Assembly (NCBI RefSeq): GCF_014356525.2
Contig: NC_052518.1
Span: 27,601,319 to 27,665,318 of the forward strand
DNA length: 64,000 nucleotides
Origin: Nilaparvata lugens
Taxonomy: Eukaryota; Arthropoda; Insecta; Hemiptera; Delphacidae
Direction of reading: 5' to 3'
In this document: positions 11,985 to 22,209 of the stretch, one piece after another
Numbering within the stretch: position 1 is the first letter of the stretch
Layout: the number at the start of each line of letters is the position of its first letter
The notes under the pieces: model-generated
What the model saw: the letters and a program-made list of their open reading frames with translations, nothing else
Databases searched by the model: none
What the model was told of the DNA's origin: nothing
Translations under genes and position numbers: made by a program

Positions 11985-13283
11985 CTGAAAATGACGCAAT
12001 TCACTGAAACGTATCTAAAAATGGAAGGTTAATTTCTCAAAAATGCTAATGGCTCTCTTCACCTCTCCATTATCAAAAGTTGTATATAAAAAAGGGAATG
12101 AGACCTGTCAGTTACCTCCTGAATCATCGAAGAAATGACATGTTCATTAAATATTTGAGCTCTATTCAGTCAATTGAACAGAAATTCATATTTAACCGCC
12201 AAAAATGACATCTTCTAGCCTAATCAATGACATGAGAGCCAATCAAAAAGTCTAGGTATGGCTGCAATGCAATAATCATCATTTCATTGTATTTAAATTC
12301 AACTGGATTTTCGTATGAAATATTAAATAAATCTATATTGGAAAATTTTTCAGATATTATTGTTGATTGGACTTTTTTTGAATATTGATAGAATTATTTT
12401 CATGCTTGAAAGTTTGGTATTTATCATTCTAAAATTACTTTAGATTCGACTATCAATATTTTATCTAATGATATTATTAGTAATCATCATAAATAAAAAA
12501 ATCAAGATAATCAGCTTTAAGAGGTGTTGAAGAAATCCATAGGCTAATACAAAACAATGCAAATCAAGAGATTTAAATAAATTTTATGAGATTTGATTAC
12601 TCAACATGATCCAGGGCAAAAGATTCAAAACACTTGAGAGTATTTAAAACACAGGGACAGTTCATTCTACTGCCTTAATGGAGCATGTAGCGAGAGTGAA
12701 TCATATTATAGGTATATTATTATTGTTTCCTATATTTTAAAACATACTTTCTATGAAACAGGTCCCACATCTTCAAATAATATATTGATAGATTGATGTT
12801 TCAATTCTAGTTTTGGAGCTGATAAACTGTATTCTGAAATATGAAAAGATTGCTGAATCAAATCTGGAATAAATTTATTTTATAGATGAATTCGAAAGGT
12901 AAAGCTTGATACAGATCAAGGCATTAATATAGTATCTGGATAATCTTGCTGAATGAATCGAAGAATACGATAGGTATTGCAATCAATGGACATTATGTAA
13001 AAATGAGACATTCTAATGAGATATTCTAGTTCACGTGACATTTTCCAATTCATTTCATTCTAAAATAATAAGAAGGTAAATGAGAGAGATTGAGAGAGAG
13101 TTTGAACAATAATTGGAAAGATCAAATTTTAAAATGAAATTACAACATTTTATTCATCACTATCAGGTAACCCTTGCTAGTGTTAATTTCTTGTAACCCT
13201 TGCAGGTAACAAGATTGCTAATGAAAATTTAGAACCAATTCATTTCAAAAATGAACCAGAAAGAAAAAATTAATAAAGACTAC

Positions 13284-13491
13284 CTGATTTTTTCGATAAT
13301 CTTGCTGACTTAATCGAAGAATCCGATAGCATAGTCTGAACATATATTTATAGGCTGCATGTCTGGGATCACTAAGCTCTTCGATACGAAGGAAAGGTCC
13401 TTCACCCTCGGTGGATTCCATGAATGGTGCTTGAAGAATTTTGAACAGCTGTTTCAGAATGTACTGTTCCCTCAAAAGTTTCTGTCGATCC
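13284..13491 (-). CDS. Itpr: IP3R exon 11 (InsP3-binding core)
   Basis: Residues 500-569. [10 protein letters not shown] (R500, R502, K504, R507) and DYRKNQ (Y565, R566, K567) match the two clusters of InsP3-contacting residues in the family. Phase 0 at the end. Confidence 0.96.
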
Positions 13492-14091
13492 CTGAAAATA
13501 ACGAGAAAATGAATTGGGCAAATAACACAAGAAAAACTGTCAAATTATCATTTTCCTCTAATCATCAGGATGTTATGTCTTGAGATGACAACGAGGAACC
13601 CGAAATAAGCACTGTTATAGAAAATGTAATATGTATTACAGTTAGTAGTGTTATTAAATGGTGATAAACGGATTAATTAAAAGTGATAAGGCTTTTACAA
13701 GAAATAAAAGCTCCATTTATTTATACGGAGTATGAATTATTATTCTGTTTTCAAATAATACTTTTTGTAATAAATCTCAATTTCAATTCTACAAAAAAGA
13801 CTACTAGTGAGTCATGTGTACATGATTGGGTGAAGGTAGAATTGGGTTTTAAAACTTCTTTGGATTATTTACAATATACAGAATAACTATAATCAAACAT
13901 ATATAAACCATTATCCTTCAATATACAATGTTTTTGATAAACTTACAAAATAATTCAATGACCACGCAAAACGTTTGAATACCAGAGGCTCAATCATAAC
14001 TCAAATGTATATTGATAATGATGATTCAATGGAAAAAAAATTGGAAATAACATAAATTATATAAATATTACTTAAATATAAGTGCAATTAC

Positions 14092-14196
14092 CTGTTTGGA
14101 TTTGCTACACTTAATTCTAATGCCTCGGCTTTGCTTTGCTCACTTTCCAGACCAGCGATGAAATAAACGATATCTTGAAGCAAACTGGTTACAGCC
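14092..14196 (-). CDS. Itpr: IP3R exon 10
   Basis: Residues 465-500 ([20 protein letters not shown]...[11 protein letters not shown]), armadillo-like half of the InsP3-binding core. Codon 500 (Arg) is split across the junction. Confidence 0.95.
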
Positions 14197-14529
14197 CTGT
14201 CCAACAAAACAAGCATTATACTAATGTAGTTAAAATATTTATCAATGTCAGACAAAAGCTTTAATTTACTCATTTTTATAATAACATTAAATGATTAATA
14301 GAAGGAGAAAAAATAAACTCTGATTATGGGAGTGAATTTGTGACGGAACAGATTCGATACAATTATTCATTATTGAGGTAATTTTCTGTGTAATTACTTT
14401 GCAATAAGTAAGTTGGTTTCCTTACCTACTCTACAGTTATTATTGAAATAATTAGAATTATTTCATGATATCCAACGTCCTTATCTTACTTATTGCTGTC
14501 TGACTCGACTAGTAGCCTTTTTATCAGAT

Positions 14530-15265
14530 TTAATCAAGTCTGTCCCAGAAGTCAGATGAGCGGGATTGCGGTGATCACCTCCGGCTGCGCTGATTATTTT
14601 CTCTCACTCCTCACCCTCTGACTAGTTCCTCTAGTCGACTCAATGCAGAAATTGGAGAGCTTCGACAGCTTTCGTAGTGCGAACATCTCCGAGACCTTCG
14701 CGTCACTCTGCTCAACGGCAGCGGGGAGCGCCCTATTCTGCCCAATCCGGTAGGGTTACTTCTCCACTTAATGTGTACTATACGTTACGACGTCGTCTTC
14801 CTTCGATTTCTTCGCGACGACTTCGAACGCGTTCTTAAGCCATCTCAAGACTCAGTCCCTTTTACTTCGCGACGACTTCAAACGCGTTCTTAAGCCATCT
14901 CAAGACTCAGTCCCTTTTACTTCGCGACGACTTCAAACGCGTTCTTAAGCCATCTCAAGACTCAGTCCCTTTTACTTCGCGACGACTTCAAACGCGTTCT
15001 TAAGCCATCTCAAGACTCAGTCCCTTTTACTTCGCGACGACTTCAAACGCGTTCTTAAGCCATCTCAAGACTCAGTCCCTTTTACTTCGCGACGACTTCG
15101 AACGCGTTCTTAAGCTGTTTTCCACCCTACGCAGTTTTCAGGCAAACGGATATTATCCTCCTTTGTACCTCAATCCAGGGCTCGCAGTTTTCAGACTGCC
15201 CACCGACATCACGCAGTTTTTAAACTACCTTAAAAAGACAACAAGTTGTTGTGAACAGCTAGCTC
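14530..15265. repeat. GC-richer patch of unknown origin
   Basis: Base composition rises sharply against the AT-rich intron on either side, with many CpG-containing words (ACGTCGTC, TTCGCGACGA). It contains the 55-bp tandem array and continues after the inserted element as 15850-16150. No convincing ORF in either strand; probably part of a repetitive element. Confidence 0.5.
14809..15114. repeat. 55-bp tandem array, about 5.6 copies
   Basis: Unit starts fall at 14809, 14864, 14919, 14974, 15029 and 15084, each beginning CTTCGCGACGACTTC, with the last one partial. Internal copies are nearly identical; the outer copies carry TTCGAACG instead of TTCAAACG. Confidence 0.93.
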
Positions 15266-15276
15266 CCAAACTGTAG

Positions 15277-15850
15277 GGCCCGCCGCAAAGTAGACCCACG
15301 CTAATCCACGTCACTCCAACCCACGCCGTGGGATGTTTTGTAAACCATTGCTATAGTAAACGCAAATTGGTGAGGCGAGTGATGGTGGCACCATCGCTGA
15401 GTGAAATTGGTAAATTTCAAGCTTTAAATTGCATATGTTATACTAAATATTGGAGATGTGTCAATCTTATGTCAATTTTAAAATCAGGTTTTATTTATGT
15501 TTAAGAGAAAAACAAACAAATACTCGTCACTTGTACAATTGCAATGGTTTAGTGAAGGCTTGAATTGGTGCTTGAAATGTTGATGTCCATTCCAAATTAT
15601 TCAGTTAGAATAAAATGTATGACTGAATTTGAAAAATCTTGAAAAAAAATAGTTTTTATGAGAACACGAAGCAGAGACAAACTGTTTGAACTTTTTTTAC
15701 TGCTTAAAATTTACCAATTTCACTCATAGATGTAGCCACCATCACCCGCCTCTCCAATTTGAATTTTCTATAGCAATGGTTTACAAAATATCCTTTGGCG
15801 TGGGTTAGAGTAGCGTGGATTAGCATGGGTCTACTTTGCGGCGGGCCTTA
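15277..15850. mobile_element. Nonautonomous element with about 140-bp inverted ends
   Basis: The ends GGCCCGCCGCAAAG (left) and CTTTGCGGCGGGCC (right) begin imperfect inverted arms, 15278-15417 and 15709-15848, that run to GAAATTGGTAAATTT and AAATTTACCAATTTC. The 290-bp centre has no ORF. It interrupts the GC-richer patch. Class uncertain; no clear target duplication. Confidence 0.75.
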
Positions 15851-16425
15851 ACCCTATCTAATATCTCCCCACTTTACCCACCCTAATCATCCTGTACCCT
15901 AGAACCCGTGCCTCTTAGCTACTGGTAGCCGTGCCTCACACGCACGTCCGGATAAGTCAACACACACGGCGTCTCCAGTTACATGACACTACGAGAACAG
16001 TAGGACCTCTATCCCCATCTGCAACTTCGCTAACGCCCCCCGATCCTACCGCGTCTGGGTCTAGTCTACCAAGAGCGACTCTTGGTGAATTTCCAGGTAC
16101 CTTGGAGGGTGATCCAAGGCTATCTGGCACTACATTAAATATATTAGTGTATTAATAGTAAGCAAAAATACTCAACATTAGTATTTTTCGGGAGTTGATT
16201 ATTGGAAAAAGGGCATATGTGAAGACATCCCTTCTGAAACATTTATATTCAGCTTCAAATTAATTCACTTGACCCGGCACCTATTCTTATTGAATTTCCT
16301 TGTCATAGAGTAGAATAAAAGTTGCTACATATCATTTTTTATATATATTATCGTATTCGTCTATATTAGAATATGTGTCGGCCCGAAACTATATGGACTA
16401 AGGAATACTTTAATATGAAATTTAC

Positions 16426-16586
16426 CTTCTCTCGTTGTGTGAAATCGTTCCTTTTTCCAATTTAGTGGAATTGGCTGCAAGCACTTTGCATGCGTCATTG
16501 GCAAAGTCTAGATCTCTCACTTCAGTTGGAGAAACCGATATCAGAGCAAACGCTTCCTTATCCTCTTTGATTGGAGCACATCCAAC
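16426..16586 (-). CDS. Itpr: IP3R exon 9
   Basis: Residues 412-465 ([44 protein letters not shown]). It is the next block of the family after exon 8, although the two are 34.6 kb apart. Ends AG|G. Confidence 0.95.
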
Positions 16587-17360
16587 CTGAAATCACAAAA
16601 TACAAGATATTTTTAGAAAATAATTGCGTCAAAAGAAAAATGTTTTCTCTAGAAAAATAATCAAGCGATAATACCTAATAAGAAATTGTCAAGTACTAAT
16701 AAATTAACTGGATATTCTTACAAACCCAAATTCACTGGGAATAAGCAAAAGATCATACACATGTCAGTTAGAGTGTTGAATTGACTGAAATGCATTATAG
16801 CATTTAAACTGACATTCAGACACATGCCATCATTCTATTCGCGTCCATACAATTCAATGTTCAAAGGTGTTAATAAGTTATGAAAAATATTCAACTTGAA
16901 ATTTTGGCATGGCTGGGACAAGAAAAGCTAAAAGTTCTAAAAGGAAGTTCAATAAAAGTACAATTGAGAAATAATATTTATATGTTCTTATAACAATTTG
17001 ATTGAATTAAAGTGCAAGAGCTATTCAAGTGCAAAATCAATGTCTTCTCCTTCATTTTTATTTTAACGTGTACAGAAATAGGTTATGTAAGAACTTGTCC
17101 AATTTTCAAGATAAAAGTATGAAAGATAAAAATTTTTAATTAGTATGATCTTGAAAAAGAATAAAATATTGAATTCAATACTGAATAAGAATAAAATATT
17201 GCAATCAATTACAGATTGATAAATATTGAGTTATTCAAAAAAATATTAATTTATTCTTCTCAAAAACCAACTAAATAGGAAAATTGTTTTGAATATAGAA
17301 TAAATTAGTACCCTTTTTGTTTTTCAGACACAACTGAACTCTAAATTGATAAAAAAAAAT

Positions 17361-17838
17361 TATTAGGTTTTTGTTTATAATGTGTTTGCTGTTACGTTTT
17401 TCAGACACAACTTAGGGCCGGTTTCCGAGCTCGGGATTTAGCTAAGTCCTAGGCTTTAAACAGCTGCAGTCAGAAAATTAGCTTTCCAAAACGGGGCTTA
17501 GTTGCAGCTTTTATAACATTAGTCGTAGTTTTTATTTTCTCATTTCTATAATTGGAAACGTTTTTCCTTGACGAAATTAGACATTCCTAAATAATTCAAA
17601 ATAGCTGAAACTTTACACAATTTTCTCTTTATTTTATTTTGTGTTCAATTTTCTAGTTTTTCGAAATTTAATTCAAACGTGACTATGACAATGCCTGCGA
17701 CTACGCCCCGTTTTGGAAAGCTAATTTTCTGACTCCAGCTGTTTAAAGCCTAGGACTTAGCTAAATCCCGAGCTCGGAAACCGGCCCTAAGTTGTGTCTG
17801 GAAAAACATAACAGAAAACATTATAAACAAAAACCTAA
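17361..17838. mobile_element. Fold-back element, about 480 bp
   Basis: Arms 17367-17498 and 17706-17835 are inverted copies containing GGGCCGGTTTCCGAGCTCGG and, inward, TTAGCTTTCCAAAACGGGG. The outer parts pair through TTGTTTATAATG / CATTATAAACAA. Noncoding; MITE-like. It lies directly upstream of LINE A in IP3R intron 8. Confidence 0.85.
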
Positions 17839-18078
17839 TAAAGAATGTTTATTAATTTTTATAATTGATGGCTAGGTCAGCTATAGAATTATCAAGTATC
17901 CCTATACAAATTCAGTAGCAATTCAGAAGTCGTAGAGAGAACATCGTTTTAATTGTTCGTCGTAGTTTAGTGTAGTCAGCAAATTTTTGTGTGAGTGTAC
18001 AAAAATTTCGTCAGTAGTGATAATTAGGTCAGAGCATTGAACTGTGTACAACGTTAAATATTGTAAATTCGATATGAA

Positions 18079-19316
18079 ATGGGATCGCCAGAAAAACTTT
18101 CTCAGTTTCTAGCATCGGAGTTTGAGGAAAGTGAAAATACTAGATGTGAAAGTGATAATCCTCAAAAATCAATGGAGCCCAATAAAGATAATAATTTGGT
18201 TAACCAACTTTGGACTCTAAAGGCATCTTTTGAAGATTGGGGCACAAAGCTGTATGATAAGAAAAAAATATGTCAAGCAGACTATAAAGAATTTCTTGTG
18301 CTTTGTGAGAGTCTTGCAGTAATCACAGGGAAAACCGAAGTGAGCAGTGAGGGAAACGCGCAAAATACAAAGGTAGATGAAAGACTTAACATGATTGAAA
18401 AACAAATTGAGAAGCTTTCATCAAGTCTGATAGTTTCAACTCCAATCAAGAAGCCTAGCTACGCCGAGATGGTCCAACTACCCAAGAAGAAAGAAGAAAA
18501 GAAGCCAGGAGAAACAAAGGAGAAATCCAGTGAGCAGAGGAGCCGGCCGGTTCCTAAGGATAAGACTATCCTAATAAAGCCGAAGGAGATCCAGGGAACG
18601 GAAAAACAGACCAGCGAGAACCTGAAAAAAGTTATTAAAAAAACTATGTCTATCGAGAACTCTTTGAAAGTTAAAAAAGCAATCAATGTGAATGGCGGAG
18701 GAGTACTTCTTGTGATGGACTCTAGTGTAGATAAAAATAAAATTTTTAGCGATTCTACGCTACAAGATGCTAAATTCGAGGTAAGTGAGCCACCTAAAAT
18801 TAAACCTAAATTGGTAATATACAATGTCCCTGCCGAGTGGAGTCAAGAAGAAATAGTTAGCGATATTTTCAATAGGAACTTTCAAGATTATATTTCACTT
18901 GAGAAATTCAGAAATTCTTTTAAACCAATTTTCAAGATAGGCCAAAAGATAGGAAGCAGGTTAACTGGGTTGTAGAATGCGCAGCAGATATTAGAAATAA
19001 ATTAAAAAATATGAGAAGAGTATTTATAGACTGGTCATCAAGCAATGTAAAAGACTTTGTATCAGTAAGTAGGTGTTTCAAATGCAATGGACTTGGCCAC
19101 ATCGGACGTTTCTGTTCCCAGGAACACAACACATGCAGCCACTGTGCAGAGACCAATCATGATATCAAGTCGTGTCCAAATCTAAATAAACAACCAGTAT
19201 GTATAAACTGTAAAAAACGTAACAATCCAGCTAACCACAAAGTAAGTGACAAAAACTGTCCGGAGTATGAAAAGGCGCTGAGGAAGGTTGTTGAAAAGAC
19301 CGACTATGGGTATTAA
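18079..19316 (+). pseudogene. LINE A ORF1, gag-like nucleic-acid-binding protein
   Basis: It starts at ATG 18079. The first frame (to 18975) has a charged, lysine-rich region and then a segment (KPKLVIYNVPAEWSQEEI) like the RRM-type domain of Jockey/I-group ORF1 proteins. One frameshift near 18945 moves reading to the frame that ends at 19316. That second part carries three zinc knuckles: CFKCNGLGHIGRFC, CSHCAETNHDIKSC and an extended C-x2-C...H...C. Such proteins package the retrotransposon RNA. The stop codon overlaps the ATG of the helicase ORF. Confidence 0.85.
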
Positions 19317-21238
19317 AAAGATTTTTCTCGGTGCCTTGCAACACTTCAGTAAACAGAAAGTTTCTATTGTTACACAAAATAATATTACCAATAAGAATAT
19401 ATGTGAAACACTAGATACATTTAAAATGTTCAACATGACTGTTAAAACCCCAAAAAGTAGAATCAATCTTGTTTATAATTATGGTGAATATGTAGATTTA
19501 GTTATCTCGTTTGCATGTAAAGAAGGAGACAGCATGATGTTATCTAAGGGGCTTTCAAAATTCTTACAATGCTCCAAAATTGATTTTAACGAATGGTTAC
19601 AACTTCCTAACACTGAGGTAAAATATGTTAAGGCCTTTTCTGTAGAATCTCACTGTCCTGTATTCATTGTAGAAACAAGCAAACAAGCTCAACTAAGATT
19701 TAATAATATGCTTGCTCTACTTAACAGGTGGAGTTTGGATAATTACCCTTTAGTAATAGGAATTGATATTTTTAACTATTCAATTCAAGATAATATACCG
19801 TCAATAAGTATGCTGAGTTCTGTCCTTGAAAATGAAGCCCTTCGCTTTGTATTTTATAATCAAGGGATTAGAAATATTGATTACTTGGAAATACCCAGTC
19901 AATTTAATAACAGCGATACTGAGTATCCTGCTGGTTTATTTGAGGGTATGTCAAAGTACGAAAGATATATTAATACAATGATAGACCTGCGTAATCTCCT
20001 TGAAAAGGCGGATGCTGAAAATGCGAAAATATATAAAGAAGTTCTCAATAGTATATACAAAGACGTAACGAACAAAACAATTGATGCTGTGAAGAGAAAA
20101 AATATGAACATATTTGATAATGATATGAAGAAATTTTTATTCAAAACAAACACTTTTTACAGAATGGGGTATAGTCTAGAAGAAGGAGGCAAATATGTTG
20201 AATTCCTAGAAGCCGAAAATAAGTTCAAAACCACTGAAAAATACATATTAGTCACTAAAGATACAGAACTTATGCTGGATGGCGAGCTAATAACTAAAAT
20301 AAATAAAATACACATCAACAAGCCTCTATTCCCACAAGTCAGTTGGATAGAAGGAGTACCTGGCTGTGGAAAATCTACATATATCATAAGAGAACACACG
20401 CCAGGAAAAGATCTAGTATTAACTCAAACTAGAGCAAGCATTAAAGATATAAGAGAATCAGTCTCAAGACGTTACACAAAAGAGAACTTATCTATCCAGC
20501 TTAAATTAGATTATAGGACAGTAGCATCCTACATAATTAATAATTCGGGCAAAAAATATGAAAAAGTTTACATTGATGAGGGACTAATGATGCATGCGGG
20601 ATACATCGGATTTATTGCAGAATTGAGTGGAGCAACGGAAATTATAGTAGTAGGTGACTCCAACCAGATACCTTACATAGAAAGATCTCCAGTAGTTACC
20701 AAGTGGAACAAAATTTCAGATTTCTGTGAGCCTGAGGAATATATAACAATGACTAAGCGGTGTCCTGTAGATGTCTGTTTTGCCCTTCAATCATTCTACC
20801 ACGAAATCAGCACAAAAAAACCCCAAATAAAATCTATACTTCCAACTTTCAAAAACGGCGAAACTCATCAGCTAAAGGAAGATACTCTGATACTGACATT
20901 TACGCAAAAAGAGAAACAAATTCTAAGTAATTCAATGAAAAAAATATAAGTCTCAAAGAATTAACACAATTCAAGAAGCACAGGGGCTCACATCAAAGAA
21001 TGTAGTATTAGTAAGAATTGACACAAGAGACAATACAATTTATAACAGTGTGCCGCAAGCTATTGTTGCAATATCCAGGCATACAGAAAGTTTCAGGTAT
21101 CTAACAACAGGCTACAATGATGCAGTTCAGGACATAATTGATAGAGTGAAGGACAGGACAGGAGAAGAGCTTTTGTCATGGAATCGAGAAAGGTTGTTGA
21201 AAGGAGAAGCTAATACTAACAAAATTGATCATGGCTGA
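19306..21238 (+). pseudogene. LINE A central ORF: superfamily 1 helicase of alphavirus-like type
   Basis: The ORF starts at ATG 19306, inside the end of ORF1 (11-nt overlap). About 345 residues of unrecognised sequence are followed by a full set of SF1 helicase motifs: I GVPGCGKST (residues 350-358), Ia VLTQTRAS, II YIDEG (422-426), III VVGDSNQIPY (448 on), IV TKRCP (about 484), V TIQEAQGLT, VI VAISRHTE (21065-21088). This order and wording match the helicases of positive-strand RNA viruses of the alphavirus-like supergroup rather than cellular SF1 enzymes. One indel in an A-run near 20942 separates motifs I-IV from V-VI. Expected activity: NTP-dependent unwinding of RNA. Viral helicase domains inside insect retrotransposon polypeptides have, to my recollection, been reported before. 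Confidence 0.88.
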
Positions 21239-21775
21239 TATCGATGAAATCCTTACATCACTGGAAACTGATAACTTCACTCCAGAAATCGATGACTACA
21301 TTAATTTTGTTCCTTCCATAAATGGAAAAAATGTTGAATTTTTAAATATTTTTTCAACTAATATCCGTAGCCTCCATGCAAATTTCAACCAGCTCATTTG
21401 TTGTATAAACAGCTTAAAAACTGATATACATGTAATTGTTCTAACCGAAACTTGGCATACCGTGAACATGCCATTCACTTACAAGATCTCAGGTTTCACC
21501 GAAGTAAATAAATGCTCAAAGATGAACAAATGCGACGGTCTGTGCATTTATGTTAGAGATAATATTGATGTCTGTGAGATTGCCTGTAACATAGTTGATG
21601 CCAACTCTTTGTGCTTGGAATTGAAAATGTCGAATGAAAAAATTTTTAGAATTATAGGAATTTATAGATCACCTAGAAATCAAAACACTGAGAATTTTAT
21701 CAGCAGTCTAAATAACTTCCTCGATAATATACCTAATTCAATAACTGTTTGCATGGTTGGTGATATCATCACCAT
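21231..21775 (+). pseudogene. LINE A ORF2, endonuclease N-terminal half (interrupted)
   Basis: The ATG at 21231 overlaps the helicase stop by 8 nt. It encodes an APE-type endonuclease start: STNIRSLHANFNQL (catalytic Asn), VIVLTETWH (catalytic Glu), IGIYRSP and CMVGD. After VGD the frame runs into LINE B; the missing remainder of the endonuclease resumes near 25284. Confidence 0.85.
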
Positions 21776-22180
21776 TTTAATCTTTGATGAAAATGACTAT
21801 CTAATTGTACTGGGTGGCTCAAATAATATAAATGAACCTAACTTGAATCATCTTCCTCAAGTAACAGAAAAAATCAAGGAAATTGTGCCACTCAGCAAAA
21901 AAAAACAAACTTAATAATAAGTACTATTCCTAATAGGTTTGATAGGCCAGAGTTAAATGAAGCAATCAATTCGACAAACAAATCAATCCATAATACAATC
22001 AACAGCCTAAAAAATAAGAATTCTAAACAACTGGGGATTTGTTTTTTAAATGAAAGGCTGAAAAGACATAACTTCACTAATCATGGGTTGCATCTAAATC
22101 GATCTGGCAAAGTAATATTTTGTAATAGATTGGCAGAGCTGATTGAAAGCCGTTTGCAATCCTCTGGTTTAAAAACAGTC
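21776..22180 (+). pseudogene. LINE B ORF1, C-terminal half of an SGNH esterase domain
   Basis: The translation reads DENDYLIVLGGSNNINEPN (the GGxND-like block III of SGNH hydrolases). After a frameshift near 21900 it reads STIPNRFDRPELN and then HGLHLNRSGK, which carries the Asp/His-type C-terminal block. CR1- and L2-group LINEs are known to carry such esterase ORF1 proteins. The block I serine is absent because the element is 5'-truncated. Confidence 0.7.
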
Positions 22181-22209
22181 AAAAAAACAAATAACGATTT
22201 TTTAGTAAA

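Larger units (their letters stand above)
11075..14091. other. IP3R introns 10-12, no recognised element
   Basis: The introns between exons 13 and 10 (11075-11682, 11985-13283, 13492-14091) are AT-rich. I see no coding similarity, long repeat or RNA gene in them. Confidence 0.55.

Noticed and set aside
14809..15114. CRISPR-like array
   Set aside because: The units are head-to-tail tandem copies with no unique spacers and the DNA is eukaryotic.
15931..16155. 74-codon ORF in the GC-richer patch
   Set aside because: Low-complexity, no similarity recognised, and adjacent to repeats.
19288..20949. Stand-alone endogenous viral element
   Set aside because: The helicase frame overlaps LINE ORFs at both ends and lacks other viral genes such as a polymerase, so it belongs to the LINE.
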